Shown one piece after another: positions 5,914 through 12,605 of a stretch of DNA of 12,605 nucleotides. Under the pieces are notes generated by a model, which was not told where the DNA came from, made no database searches, and was given only the letters and a program-made list of their open reading frames with translations. This DNA comes from an uncultured Selenomonas sp. (GTDB lineage: Bacteria; Bacillota; Negativicutes; Selenomonadales; Selenomonadaceae): NCBI GenBank assembly GCA_905373085.1, contig CAJPRR010000055.1, positions 1 to 12,605 of the forward strand. Direction: 5' to 3'. The position numbers and the translations under genes are program-made. The first letter of the stretch is position 1, and every line of letters begins with the position of its first letter.

Positions 5914-7644
5914 ATGAAGGCCTATGAGTTGAAAATCGCTTTGCGCGGACAGTCGCCGGAGGTTTGGCGGCGCGTTCTCGTGCCCGAGGAGCTGACGTTT
6001 TCGCAGCTCGCGCTCGTCTTCAACTTGGCGATGGGCTGGGAGAAGGAGACGGCGTTCTCCTTCCTGCTGCCGCACAAGAAGATGATCATCACCGAACTGT
6101 CGGAAGGGCAGGAGCATGGCGAGCGTCTGAAAGAAGCTGCCGTGGTGCAAATCTGCCGCCAACTGGAGAATGCGGGCGCCTTCCTCTACCTCTACGCGAA
6201 CCGGCGCGAGATGCGCCACGACGTGCATCTGGAGAAAATCGTCGAGCCGTGGAGCGGCCGAGCGCCGCAGGTGCTCGAATGGAACGGCGCGCGCACGGCG
6301 GCAGCAGTACTCGAAGGCGCGAAGGATGCGGAAGACGGCGTCCGCTACGATATGGACGCCGTGAACGAGAAGCTCGCCCTTTGGTGCCGCCTCGACCGAC
6401 GGCGCTACGAGGATCGCCCGCTGGCAAAGCTGTACGAGGATATGGAGGCGGGAAGATACGGCTTTTCCGCCTACAAGTACAAGATGCGCTCCATCGAGGG
6501 GGCAAACGCCACGCCGGAAGCGCAGAAGGCCTTCTTTTCCACGGTCTTTCACCAGCGCCTGCAGGACGCGAAGGACGAAGAGCGCGTGCCGCCGACGCTC
6601 CGTGACATGTTCTCCTGCTTCGCCAAGGACGAGCTGATCTCGATTGCCGAGCAAAAAGGCATCGAGGTGCGCCACGGCATGCGCAAGCAGGACATCATCC
6701 GTCAGCTGACGAAGAAGATGCTCGATCCTCGCGTCATGGAAGAGTACTTCCTCTGCCTGAGCGACGAGGAGGTCCTTTCCCTGCAGCAGCTGCTCGCCGA
6801 TCCCGACGACTTCGAGGAGGAGCCGCAACACAGCTTCGAGACGCTTTCGAACGCAGGCTACATCGCTGAAACGCCCGAATTTGAAATCGTCATCTCGCGC
6901 GACGTCGCCGCAGGCTTCATCCCCTTCGCCGTGGATATGGGCGAAGATCTGTACGAAAGGCGCCGGAAGCGCACATGGCTCATCGACACGATGCTCGCGG
7001 CGAACATCCTCTACAGCGTGACGCCGCTCGACGTACTGTGCCGCATCTACAACCAGGGCGGCATCGGCGACTTGAAACCCTCGGAGCTGAAGCGGGAGAC
7101 GGCAAAGATTCCGCCCGACCTCATCATGGGCTATTGGCAGCGCGGTGACGTCTTCATCTCCGAGGATCTCGACGAGGACGAGGTTCAGATGATCTTGGAA
7201 TCGCAGGGCGACGGCGACTTCTACATCCCCGGCACGGAAGAAATCCCGCTCTTCGCGCAGGGACTTGCGCTCGCCGATCCGAGCGACGAGCAGGCGCTGG
7301 CTCGCTTCTTCCACGAGACGCTCTCCTACGACGAAGAGGAAACGGTGGAAATCATGCGGCACATCCATTGGAGCTTCCTCGCGGGCGCTCCCGTTTCCTT
7401 CGTGCGCGACATGCTCAAGGACGACGGCTACTTCGACGCCCTGACGAAGGAACAGGACGTCGCCCTGCGCCGCCTGCTGAACCGTCTGCACGACAGCACG
7501 CGCTCCGTCGCGAACCGCGGTTTCACGCCCAACGAGATCAAGGAGCAGCAGCGAGAGGCGCGTGCCAAGAAGGAAGCGCGTAAGAAGGCCTCGCGCCAAA
7601 AGGTCGTTTTTTTGAAGGACAGGAACAAGGAGAAATCACATTGA
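5914..7644 (+). CDS. Plasmid pRiA4b ORF-3-like domain protein with long C-terminal extension
   Basis: A 576-residue, probably cytoplasmic protein. Residues 1 to about 155 look like the pRiA4b ORF-3 domain (PF07929): YELKIALRGQSPEVWRRVLVP at the start, TFSQLALVFNLAMGW at about 29-42, and a closing YDMDAVNEKL near 145-154. The function of that domain is unknown. Residues about 230-272 (FAKDELISIAEQKGI, then RHGMRKQDIIRQL) resemble a SAP/Rho-N-like nucleic-acid-binding helix pair. Residues 280-530 are acidic and helical and I cannot assign them. The tail (about 540-576) is strongly basic and probably coiled (QQREARAKKEARKKASRQK), suited to RNA or DNA contact. Start ATG 5914 has AAAGGAG at 5901-5907; the upstream in-frame TTG 5881 overlaps the promoter region and is rejected. 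The TGA overlaps the TTG start of ychF, so the two are translationally coupled. An RNA- or ribosome-related role is an inference only. Confidence 0.8.
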   Translation: MKAYELKIALRGQSPEVWRRVLVPEELTFSQLALVFNLAMGWEKETAFSFLLPHKKMIITELSEGQEHGERLKEAAVVQICRQLENAGAFLYLYANRREMRHDVHLEKIVEPWSGRAPQVLEWNGARTAAAVLEGAKDAEDGVRYDMDAVNEKLALWCRLDRRRYEDRPLAKLYEDMEAGRYGFSAYKYKMRSIEGANATPEAQKAFFSTVFHQRLQDAKDEERVPPTLRDMFSCFAKDELISIAEQKGIEVRHGMRKQDIIRQLTKKMLDPRVMEEYFLCLSDEEVLSLQQLLADPDDFEEEPQHSFETLSNAGYIAETPEFEIVISRDVAAGFIPFAVDMGEDLYERRRKRTWLIDTMLAANILYSVTPLDVLCRIYNQGGIGDLKPSELKRETAKIPPDLIMGYWQRGDVFISEDLDEDEVQMILESQGDGDFYIPGTEEIPLFAQGLALADPSDEQALARFFHETLSYDEEETVEIMRHIHWSFLAGAPVSFVRDMLKDDGYFDALTKEQDVALRRLLNRLHDSTRSVANRGFTPNEIKEQQREARAKKEARKKASRQKVVFLKDRNKEKSH

Positions 7645-8747
7645 GCAATCTGGACGTAGGTATCGTAGGTCTGCCGAACGTCGGCAAGAGCACCCTTTTC
7701 AACGCGATCACGAAGGCGGGCGCCGAGGCGGCGAACTATCCCTTCTGCACGATCGAGCCAAACGTCGGCGTCGTCGACGTGCCCGACGCTCGCCTTGCAG
7801 TGCTGCACGAGATGTACCAGTCGAAGAAGACGACGCCCGCCTCCGTGCGCTTCGTCGACATCGCCGGACTCGTCGCTGGCGCGTCGAAAGGCGAAGGACT
7901 CGGCAACAAGTTCCTCGAGCACATCCGACAGGTCGATGCCATCGCTCACGTCGTGCGCTGCTTTGAGGATACGAACATCATGCACGTCGCGGCGACGATC
8001 GACCCCGTGCGCGACATCGAGACGATCCTCACGGAGCTGTGCCTCGCCGATCTCGAAGTCCTCGAAAAACGCATCATGAAGCTCGCCAAGCTCGCCAAGA
8101 GCGGCAGCAAGGAAGCGAAGGCGGAGGACGAGGTGCTGCGCCGCATCAAGGCTTGCCTAGAAGAGGGCAAGTCGGCCAGAAGCCTCGGCCTCACGGAGGA
8201 CGATCTCTCGCTCATCCGCGAGATGAACTTCCTGACCTTGAAGCCCATGCTCTACGTCGCCAACGTCGCCGAGGACGAGGCGGCAAAGGACGGCGCGGGA
8301 AATGCGCACGTCGCCGCCGTGCGCGACTACGCGGCGAAGGAAGGATCGGAAGTCGTCGTCGTCTCGGCGCGTGTGGAGTCGGAAATCGCCGAACTCGATG
8401 CGGAGGATGCGAAGTCCTTCCTCGAAGAACTCGGCCTTGCGGAAAGCGGACTCGACCGTCTGATCAAGGCGGCGTTCGAGCTTCTGGGACTCTTGACATT
8501 CCTGACGGCAGGGCCAGATGAATGCCGCGCCTGGACGATCGTGCGCGGCACGACAGCGCCCAAAGCGGCGGGCAAGATTCACTCCGACATCGAGCGCGGC
8601 TTCATCCGCGCGGAGATCGTCAACTACGACGACCTCGTCGCTGCGGGCAGCACGGCGGCCGCCCGCGAAAAGGGGCAAGTGCGCCTCGAAGGCAAGGACT
8701 ATGTGATGCAGGACGGCGACGTGACGTACTTCCGATTTAACGTATGA
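7641..8747 (+). CDS. ychF: Ribosome-associated Obg-like ATPase YchF
   Basis: A 368-residue P-loop NTPase of the YchF/OLA1 subfamily, which prefers ATP to GTP and associates with ribosomes. G1 is GLPNVGKST (residues 10-18), G3 DIAGL (73-77) and G4 NVAE (208-211), the NxxE variant of NKxD that underlies ATP preference. A coiled-coil insertion lies at about 130-185. The C-terminal TGS domain occupies about 283-366, from LLTFLTAGPDECRAWTI to the family's typical end DVTYFRFNV. The length is normal. The start codon is TTG 7641, set by AAGGAG at 7627-7632; it overlaps the TGA of the preceding gene. The weak start plus overlap suggests output tied to translation of the upstream pRiA4-like gene. A DUF951 gene lies downstream after an MFS gene. 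Confidence 0.96.
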   Translation: MSNLDVGIVGLPNVGKSTLFNAITKAGAEAANYPFCTIEPNVGVVDVPDARLAVLHEMYQSKKTTPASVRFVDIAGLVAGASKGEGLGNKFLEHIRQVDAIAHVVRCFEDTNIMHVAATIDPVRDIETILTELCLADLEVLEKRIMKLAKLAKSGSKEAKAEDEVLRRIKACLEEGKSARSLGLTEDDLSLIREMNFLTLKPMLYVANVAEDEAAKDGAGNAHVAAVRDYAAKEGSEVVVVSARVESEIAELDAEDAKSFLEELGLAESGLDRLIKAAFELLGLLTFLTAGPDECRAWTIVRGTTAPKAAGKIHSDIERGFIRAEIVNYDDLVAAGSTAAAREKGQVRLEGKDYVMQDGDVTYFRFNV

Positions 8748-8759
8748 TTTGACGCATCA

Positions 8760-8784
8760 GGGGACGGGGCATGTGCCGCTCCCC
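8760..8784 (+). other. Imperfect GC-rich hairpin in the leader of the MFS gene
   Basis: GGGGACGGGGCA and TGCCGCTCCCC can fold back with a 2-base centre, a mismatch and a bulge. It starts 12 nt after the ychF stop and has no T tract, so it is a weak terminator at best. It could moderate readthrough from ychF into the exporter. Confidence 0.3.
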
Positions 8785-8800
8785 AAACGATTTCTATCGC

Positions 8801-8809
8801 AGGAGGAGG
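8801..8809 (+). promoter_or_regulatory. Strong ribosome binding site of the MFS gene
   Basis: AGGAGGAGG ends 8 nt before ATG 8818. It excludes the upstream in-frame TTG at 8749, which would add a non-hydrophobic 23-residue leader and lacks such a site. Confidence 0.75.
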
Positions 8810-8817
8810 CGGCGCCC

Positions 8818-10200
8818 ATGACGGCACAGCGGCGGATCTTTTCGGCAGTCCTGCTCACGTCCTTCATGGGGCCGTTTCTCGGCAGCTGCATCAACATCGC
8901 CATCCCGACGATAGCCGTGGAGTTCTCGTGCCCCGCGACGGATCTCTCGTGGCTCGCGACCGCCTTTCTCCTGGGCGCCGTCGCCCTGCTCCTGCCTTTT
9001 GGCCGCATGGCGGACATCCTCGGCCGATGTCGCATCTACGCGATCGGCACGGCGGCGATGGCCGCCGTCTCCTTCATCGCGGCGTTTTCCCCGTCGGCCT
9101 CCTTCCTCATCGCCATGCGCGCCCTGCAGGGACTGTCCCTGGGGCTCGTCTTTTCAAGCGGCATGGCGCTCCTCGTGGCGGCACATCCCGCAAAGCAGCG
9201 CGGACGCGCCATCGGCTACTCTGCCGCCGCCACCTACGTCGGACTGTCCTTGGGGCCTGTGATCGGCGGTCTCGTCACGCAACACTTGGACTGGCGGCTT
9301 CTCTTCCTCCTTACATCCATCGTCATCCTCGCGAGCAGCCTGCTCGTGCGCACCATCAAAGAAGATTGGTACGGTGAGCGAGAAGGCGGCTTTGATCTGC
9401 CCGGCGCATTCTTCTATACGGCAGCGAGCACGCTGACGCTCTACGGGCTTTCCTCGCTCGCCGCCTTCTCCTGGATGCGCCTCGTGCTGCTCGCGGGACT
9501 CGTCTTTCTCGCGCTCTTTCTTTGGCAAGAGCGGCGGGCGAAAACGCCGCTTCTCAATCTCTCACTCTTCAAGAACACGGTCTTCGCCATGAGCAACCTC
9601 GCCGCGTTTTTGAACTACAGCGCGACCTATGCAATTGGCTTTTTGCTCTCGCTCTACCTGCAGATTGTGCGAAGCCTCGATGCTTCGACGGCGGGCGTCG
9701 TCCTGCTCCTGCAGCCCTTGATGATGGCGATCCTCTCGCCCATCGCGGGAGCGCTCTCCGACAAGCACGAGCCGCGCCTCGTCGCGAGCTTCGGCATGGC
9801 GCTGACGACGGCGGGCATCTTCTGCTGCTCGCTCTTCGACGCCATGACGCCGCTTCCCCTCATCGCGGCTGCCTGCCTCATCATCGGCATCGGCTTCGGC
9901 TTCTTCTCGCCGGCAAACAACAATGCCATCATGGGCGCCGTCTCCAAGAGACTATACGGCATCGCCTCTTCCATGGTCTCGGTCATGCGCCTCTCGGGAC
10001 AGGCTGTCTCCATGGCGGTCGTGACCTTGCTGCTCGCACAAGCGACACTTCCCGCAGCCGCCGACTGGACGGAGGAACTTTCAGCGGCGATCCGCCTCAT
10101 CTTCTCCTGTCTGACCGTCTCATGCGTTGCCGGCGTCATCGCCTCGCTCATGCGCGGCAGGAGAAAAACAGCCGAAGAGGACGCGAGCGGATATGAATGA
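8818..10200 (+). CDS. MFS transporter, DHA2-type multidrug exporter-like
   Basis: A 460-residue inner-membrane protein of the major facilitator superfamily, about the length of 14-helix drug:proton antiporters (DHA2, EmrB/QacA type). The first helix begins at residue ~8 and contains FLGSCINIAIPTIAVEF, the DHA2-like start of 'D/N-x-x-I-V-N-x-A-L-P'. The loop 2-3 motif A is GRMADILGRCR (about 61-71). The helix-4 arginine lies in RALQGLSLGLVFSSG. The antiporter motif C is GPVIGG after YVGLSLG. A cytoplasmic loop near 180 (TIKEDWYGEREGG) separates the halves. A D or E is usual in helix 1 of many multidrug pumps; here the position reads S/C, so substrate type is uncertain. The start is set by AGGAGGAGG at 8801-8809. 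The stop TGA overlaps an ATG at 10197. Export of a small molecule by proton exchange is the family expectation; the substrate is unknown. Confidence 0.88.
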   Translation: MTAQRRIFSAVLLTSFMGPFLGSCINIAIPTIAVEFSCPATDLSWLATAFLLGAVALLLPFGRMADILGRCRIYAIGTAAMAAVSFIAAFSPSASFLIAMRALQGLSLGLVFSSGMALLVAAHPAKQRGRAIGYSAAATYVGLSLGPVIGGLVTQHLDWRLLFLLTSIVILASSLLVRTIKEDWYGEREGGFDLPGAFFYTAASTLTLYGLSSLAAFSWMRLVLLAGLVFLALFLWQERRAKTPLLNLSLFKNTVFAMSNLAAFLNYSATYAIGFLLSLYLQIVRSLDASTAGVVLLLQPLMMAILSPIAGALSDKHEPRLVASFGMALTTAGIFCCSLFDAMTPLPLIAAACLIIGIGFGFFSPANNNAIMGAVSKRLYGIASSMVSVMRLSGQAVSMAVVTLLLAQATLPAAADWTEELSAAIRLIFSCLTVSCVAGVIASLMRGRRKTAEEDASGYE

Positions 10201-10217
10201 CGGAAAGGAGTGCAGCC

Positions 10218-10409
10218 ATGCAGCGCTATGAACCGGGCGACATCGTGCGCATGAAAAAAAGCCACCCGTGCGGCAGCGACCTCTGGCGCATCCTGCGCAC
10301 AGGCACGGACTTCGGCATCAAGTGCGAGGGATGCGGGCGCTTCGTGCAGATCGGCCGCGAGAAGTTCCTGCGCCTCGTGCGCGAAATCAAGGAAAAGGCG
10401 GACGCTTGA
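10218..10409 (+). CDS. DUF951 family protein
   Basis: A 63-residue small cytoplasmic protein of the DUF951 family, widely conserved in Firmicutes (YyzM of Bacillus subtilis by recall). Family marks are EPGDIVRMKKSHPCGSDLW at 5-23, the RTGTDFGIKCEGCGRFV block at 28-43, and the basic C-terminal helix from about 46. Cysteines C18, C36 and C39 with H16 form a plausible single metal site (HPC plus CxxC), though zinc binding is an inference. ATG 10218 is preferred over ATG 10197 because AAAGGAG at 10204-10210 precedes it by 7 nt. DUF951 genes often sit next to ychF; here the MFS gene lies between them. The molecular role is unknown. Confidence 0.9.
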   Translation: MQRYEPGDIVRMKKSHPCGSDLWRILRTGTDFGIKCEGCGRFVQIGREKFLRLVREIKEKADA

Positions 10410-10456
10410 AACCGCCTCATACACGGCAAATACAGCGATGAAAGGGGAAGAGCGTC

Positions 10457-11095
10457 ATGGAAAACGGCCAGAGCGGGAAGACGAGCCTTTTTTCTGTCTC
10501 CATGCCGCCCGTATCGACGAAGGAAAAGCAGCTGATCGCCATCGGCGCCTCGACGGGCGGCACGGAAGCGATCGCGGCCATCCTCAAGAACCTCTCGCCG
10601 CCGCTCCCTCCCATCGTCATCGTGCAGCACATCCCTCCCGTCTTCAGCAATCATTTCGCGCACAGGCTCAACGCCATATCGAAGCTCACGGTCAAGGAAG
10701 CCGAGGACGGCGAGGTTCTCAGGGACTCGACCGCCTACATCGCGCCCGGCGGCCAACACATGAAGCTCGAAAGGCGCTCGGGCAGGCTCGTCGTCACATG
10801 CACGAAGGGCGATCCCGTGAACTGGGTGCGCCCGTCCGCCGACGTCCTCTTCTTCACCGTAGCAGAACTCGTCGGTGACGCAGCGCTCGGCGTCATCCTC
10901 ACGGGCATGGGCGCAGACGGCGCAAAGGGACTCTTCGCCATGCGCCGCACGGGCGCCATGACGCTCGGCCAAGACGAAGCCTCATGCATCGTCTACGGCA
11001 TGCCGCGCGCGGCCTTCGAGCTGGGCGCAGTCGAGCGGCAGCTGCCGCTCGCGATGATGGCCGGCGCGATCACGCAGGCTGTGCGCGGGCGATAG
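10457..11095 (+). CDS. Stand-alone CheB-type protein-glutamate methylesterase domain
   Basis: A 212-residue protein made almost entirely of the CheB catalytic domain, which hydrolyses methyl-glutamate in chemoreceptors and may deamidate glutamines. The nucleophile is S32 in LIAIGASTGGTEAI, H58 lies in IVQHIPP and D154 in TGMGADGAKGL. The spacings 26 and 96 equal those of the Salmonella CheB triad (S164, H190, D286), so the site looks intact. The N-terminal response-regulator receiver domain and linker of normal CheB are absent; only about 24 polar residues precede the domain. ATG 10457 has AAAGGGGAAG upstream at about 10441-10450. A TTGAAA at 10406-10411 could start a weak promoter, but the -10 is poor. 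No other chemotaxis gene is in the window, so it may serve receptors coded elsewhere or a non-chemotaxis signalling route. A shared terminator follows 11 nt after the stop. Confidence 0.92.
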   Translation: MENGQSGKTSLFSVSMPPVSTKEKQLIAIGASTGGTEAIAAILKNLSPPLPPIVIVQHIPPVFSNHFAHRLNAISKLTVKEAEDGEVLRDSTAYIAPGGQHMKLERRSGRLVVTCTKGDPVNWVRPSADVLFFTVAELVGDAALGVILTGMGADGAKGLFAMRRTGAMTLGQDEASCIVYGMPRAAFELGAVERQLPLAMMAGAITQAVRGR

Positions 11096-11105
11096 GAAGG
11101 AAAAA

Positions 11106-11145
11106 GGGCTGCTGCACGAATGCTTGTGCAACAGCCCCTTTTTTT
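11106..11145 (+). terminator. Terminator between convergent operons
   Basis: Arms GGGCTGCTGCAC (11106-11117) and GTGCAACAGCCC (11126-11137) pair over 12 positions with one mismatch around an 8-base loop, followed by CTTTTTTT (11138-11145). An AAAAA run (11101-11105) precedes the left arm, so it can also serve the minus-strand DUF421 gene, whose stop codon lies at its edge. Confidence 0.88.
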
Positions 11146-11783
11146 CACGCCCGCGCCTCATACGGATAGACCGTGAGATCGCCTTCCTTGTACTCGCCGA
11201 TGTAGACGTCCTTGAGTTCATATCCCTGCTCTCGAAGCGCCGCGTCGAGCCAGATCCGATCCTTGTCGACGAGTTCCAAGGCTTCCTCGTCCGCCTGTCC
11301 GTCGAGGACGACGGGATAACGCGCGTTCTGCTCGCCGTACTGGATGACCGTGAGCTGACCGTTCGGCTCAAGGACGGCTCGCTTGACGTCCTTGACGAAA
11401 TAGACGCCCGCCGTGCGCAGTTTCAGATGGATGTCATGCGCCAAGAGTCCCTGCCTCATGCACTCTTCGACGTCGAGCTTGCCGCGCTCGATGATGCGCA
11501 CGGGATGTCCGTCGACGAAGGATTTGACGGCGCTGCTGTTCGACTTCATGTATTTCAGGAGCAGGACGAGCATCGTCCAAGCAATGAGTACGAGAATGAA
11601 ATCCCGGACGGAAATATTCTCGTTGTATATGACGCCGCCAATGATGCCGCCGAGAACGTAGTTCTGCACCTGATCCGTCGCGGAGCTAGGCGCGAGATTT
11701 CCCTTGCCGAGGAGATTGATCTGCAGCACGAGGCACAGAAGTCCGAGCGCGAGTTTTGCCAAGACCAGTGAATATGTGAGCAT
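11145..11783 (-). CDS. DUF421 family membrane protein (YetF-like)
   Basis: A 212-residue membrane protein with three predicted N-terminal helices (about 5-22, 40-53 and 60-78) and a C-terminal cytoplasmic domain. The segment VKSFVDGHPVRIIERGKLD (87-105), then LKLRTAGVYFVKDVKRAVLEPNGQLTVI (120-147), follows the DUF421/YetF pattern 'GKP-hh-h-x-x-G-x-h ... LR-x-x-G-h-x-x-h-x-D-V-x-x-A-h-L-E-x-N-G'. Bacillus relatives of this family are linked by others to the spore or membrane, but no biochemical role is settled. The start ATG (complement of 11781-11783) has an AGGAGGG site whose sequence overlaps the stop codon of the upstream DUF3290 gene 12 nt away, so the two genes form a translational pair. 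The 3' end runs into the T run of the shared terminator. Confidence 0.88.
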   Translation of the reverse strand: MLTYSLVLAKLALGLLCLVLQINLLGKGNLAPSSATDQVQNYVLGGIIGGVIYNENISVRDFILVLIAWTMLVLLLKYMKSNSSAVKSFVDGHPVRIIERGKLDVEECMRQGLLAHDIHLKLRTAGVYFVKDVKRAVLEPNGQLTVIQYGEQNARYPVVLDGQADEEALELVDKDRIWLDAALREQGYELKDVYIGEYKEGDLTVYPYEARA

Positions 11784-11795
11784 TGCGCGTCCCTC

Positions 11796-12248
11796 CTAAG
11801 AATCCTTGTCAACGATCTTCACGTCACGCGTCATCAGATGCGTTTCCTCGTACTTGAAGGACGTGTAATCGCCGTTGAACGTGATCTCGTAATACTTGCC
11901 CTCCGCTTCGACGAGAAGTCCCTGCTTGAGGTGCGTGGAGCTCGTGCGAATCTCCTCGGGCGGCACCTCCATCTCCTCGCCGAGATTGTGCAAAAATCCC
12001 GCCATGCGCGAAGTCTGCTCGCGATCGCTCTTCGTCTGGCTGAAGCTGTTCCACTGTGCGCCGCCCAGGAAGGCGACGGCGAGGAAGAGGATGACGATGA
12101 GGTCGCGATAGCGCGTGACGAGACGATTGCGAAAATACTTGATGATGGCAACGAGCAGCGCGAAAAGCATGAGAAAGGACACGCCGTACCGTACAGCGTC
12201 GTTGATCTGACTGTGCTGCACGATGTAAGCATAGGTATAGAACTGCAA
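11796..12248 (-). CDS. DUF3290 family membrane protein
   Basis: A 150-residue protein with two membrane helices at about 19-37 and 48-65 and a C-terminal soluble domain of about 80 residues. The N-terminus FYTYAYIVQHSQINDAVRYG, then KYFRNRLVTRYRDLIVILFL, and the C-terminal KQGLLVEAEGKYYEITFNGDYTSFKYEETHLM fit the DUF3290 family, which by recall is commonly coded next to DUF421 genes in Firmicutes. Function is unknown. No ATG is available; TTG (complement of 12246-12248) is chosen because GGGAGGTG (complement of 12255-12262) sits at proper spacing. An upstream TTG at 12284 would add 12 residues but lacks a site. It lies 63 nt downstream of the metal permease gene and 12 nt upstream of the DUF421 gene. 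A separate promoter is not evident in the 63-nt gap. Confidence 0.82.
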   Translation of the reverse strand: MQFYTYAYIVQHSQINDAVRYGVSFLMLFALLVAIIKYFRNRLVTRYRDLIVILFLAVAFLGGAQWNSFSQTKSDREQTSRMAGFLHNLGEEMEVPPEEIRTSSTHLKQGLLVEAEGKYYEITFNGDYTSFKYEETHLMTRDVKIVDKDS

Positions 12249-12254
12249 GAAAAG

Positions 12255-12262
12255 CACCTCCC
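12255..12262 (-). promoter_or_regulatory. Ribosome binding site supporting a TTG start for DUF3290
   Basis: The minus strand reads GGGAGGTG here, followed after about 6-8 nt by TTG at 12248. This placement gives the MQFYTY N-terminus expected of the family. Confidence 0.6.
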
Positions 12263-12311
12263 ATAGTGCGGTGAGCCGCCGCAAAAAAAGAACTGCCGCG
12301 AGAGCGCAGCC

Positions 12312-12605
12312 TCAGCGCACAAAGTACGGTTTCAACAGCAATGTGAGGAAAAAGATGGCGGCGGCGACGACGACGATGCTCGCGCCCGCCGCCATGTTGC
12401 AGTAGTAAGCGAGCAAGAGTCCCGCAACGCCCGAAAGGAGCGCGATGGCGACGGAGAGCAGATGGTAGCTCTTGACGTCCTGCGCGATATTTCTCGCGGC
12501 GGCTGCGGGCAGCACGAGCAGCGAGTTGATGATGAGAAGCCCGACCCACTGGATGCTGACGGCGACGACGACGGCGAGCACGGAAGCAAAAAGCCCCTCC
12601 GTGAG
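12312..12605 (-). CDS. ABC-3 metal permease (ZnuB/MntB type), C-terminal part
   Basis: The frame is open to the right edge, giving the last 97 residues of an ABC-3 family inner-membrane permease that, with an ATPase and a metal-binding lipoprotein, imports zinc or manganese. Recognisable parts are SIQWVGLLIINSLLVLPAAAARN (visible residues about 17-39), the conserved 'VGxLLhxAhLhhPAAxAR' segment before the last helices, then GVAGLLLAYYCNMAAGASIVV, matching the family's 'G-x-x-LSYYhDhPSGAxIV'. The protein normally has 260-290 residues, so about two thirds is outside. Zinc versus manganese cannot be decided here. The upstream ATPase and binding-protein genes would be expected to the right of the window. 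Confidence 0.9.
   Translation of the reverse strand, partial: LTEGLFASVLAVVVAVSIQWVGLLIINSLLVLPAAAARNIAQDVKSYHLLSVAIALLSGVAGLLLAYYCNMAAGASIVVVAAAIFFLTLLLKPYFVR

Noticed and set aside
5137..7599. A very long open frame on the minus strand antisense to asparaginase and the pRiA4-like gene
   Set aside because: It is Arg/Val/His/Leu-rich without domain structure, crosses a terminator and promoter of the other strand, and mirrors the GC-rich codon bias of real genes. It is a shadow frame.
12267..12289. Hairpin TGCGG/CCGCA next to an A run between the permease and DUF3290 genes
   Set aside because: For minus-strand genes the T run would precede the stem and not follow it, so it cannot act as an intrinsic terminator for the permease gene.
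1..12605. Mobile element, CRISPR, tRNA or defence island
   Set aside because: No transposase, integrase, inverted terminal repeats, regularly spaced repeats or cloverleaf were seen. The toxin-antitoxin pair alone does not make a defence island.

Overview
The window is about 12.6 kb of GC-rich, tightly packed bacterial DNA. Strong AGGAGG-type ribosome sites, frequent ATGA stop/start overlaps and a Gram-positive-type gene set (DUF951 protein, DUF3290/DUF421 pair, fructose PTS with fused IIA-IIB-IIC) point to a GC-rich Firmicute. The codon style and gene mix fit a Negativicute such as Selenomonas, but that is an inference from recall, not from any search. I see no rRNA, tRNA, CRISPR array, insertion sequence or phage gene.

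Layout. (1) 1-347: end of a RelB-type antitoxin gene overlapping a complete RelE-type toxin gene. (2) 426-4114: a promoter followed by 1-phosphofructokinase (fruK), the fructose PTS transporter (fruA), a small exported FPD-repeat protein that resembles the '7(1) septoil knot' family, and an ArsR-family metal-type repressor. The fruA stop overlaps the start of the knot-like gene. (3) 4118-5802: a near-perfect hairpin, an unrecognised 186-residue protein, an L-asparaginase, and a terminator. (4) 5838-11145: a promoter, then a plasmid pRiA4b ORF-3-like protein with a long unassigned C-terminal part, translationally overlapped with the ribosome-associated ATPase YchF, a 14-helix-type MFS exporter, a DUF951 protein and a stand-alone CheB methylesterase domain, closed by a terminator shared with the opposite strand. 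(5) 11148-12605, minus strand: the 3' end of an ABC-3 (ZnuB-type) metal permease, then a DUF3290 and a DUF421 membrane protein pair.

How the genes fit together. FruA imports and phosphorylates fructose to fructose-1-phosphate and FruK makes fructose-1,6-bisphosphate, so the second block is a fructose-use operon with two unexpected passengers: an envelope protein and a metal-sensor-like regulator. The ychF/DUF951 association is a familiar core Firmicute neighbourhood, into which an exporter has been placed. The minus-strand DUF3290-DUF421 pair is a recurrent but uncharacterised membrane module. There is no obvious new multi-gene defence or biosynthetic system. The most rewarding targets are the knot-like protein inside the fru operon, the hairpin that separates arsR from its downstream neighbour, and the receiver-less CheB.
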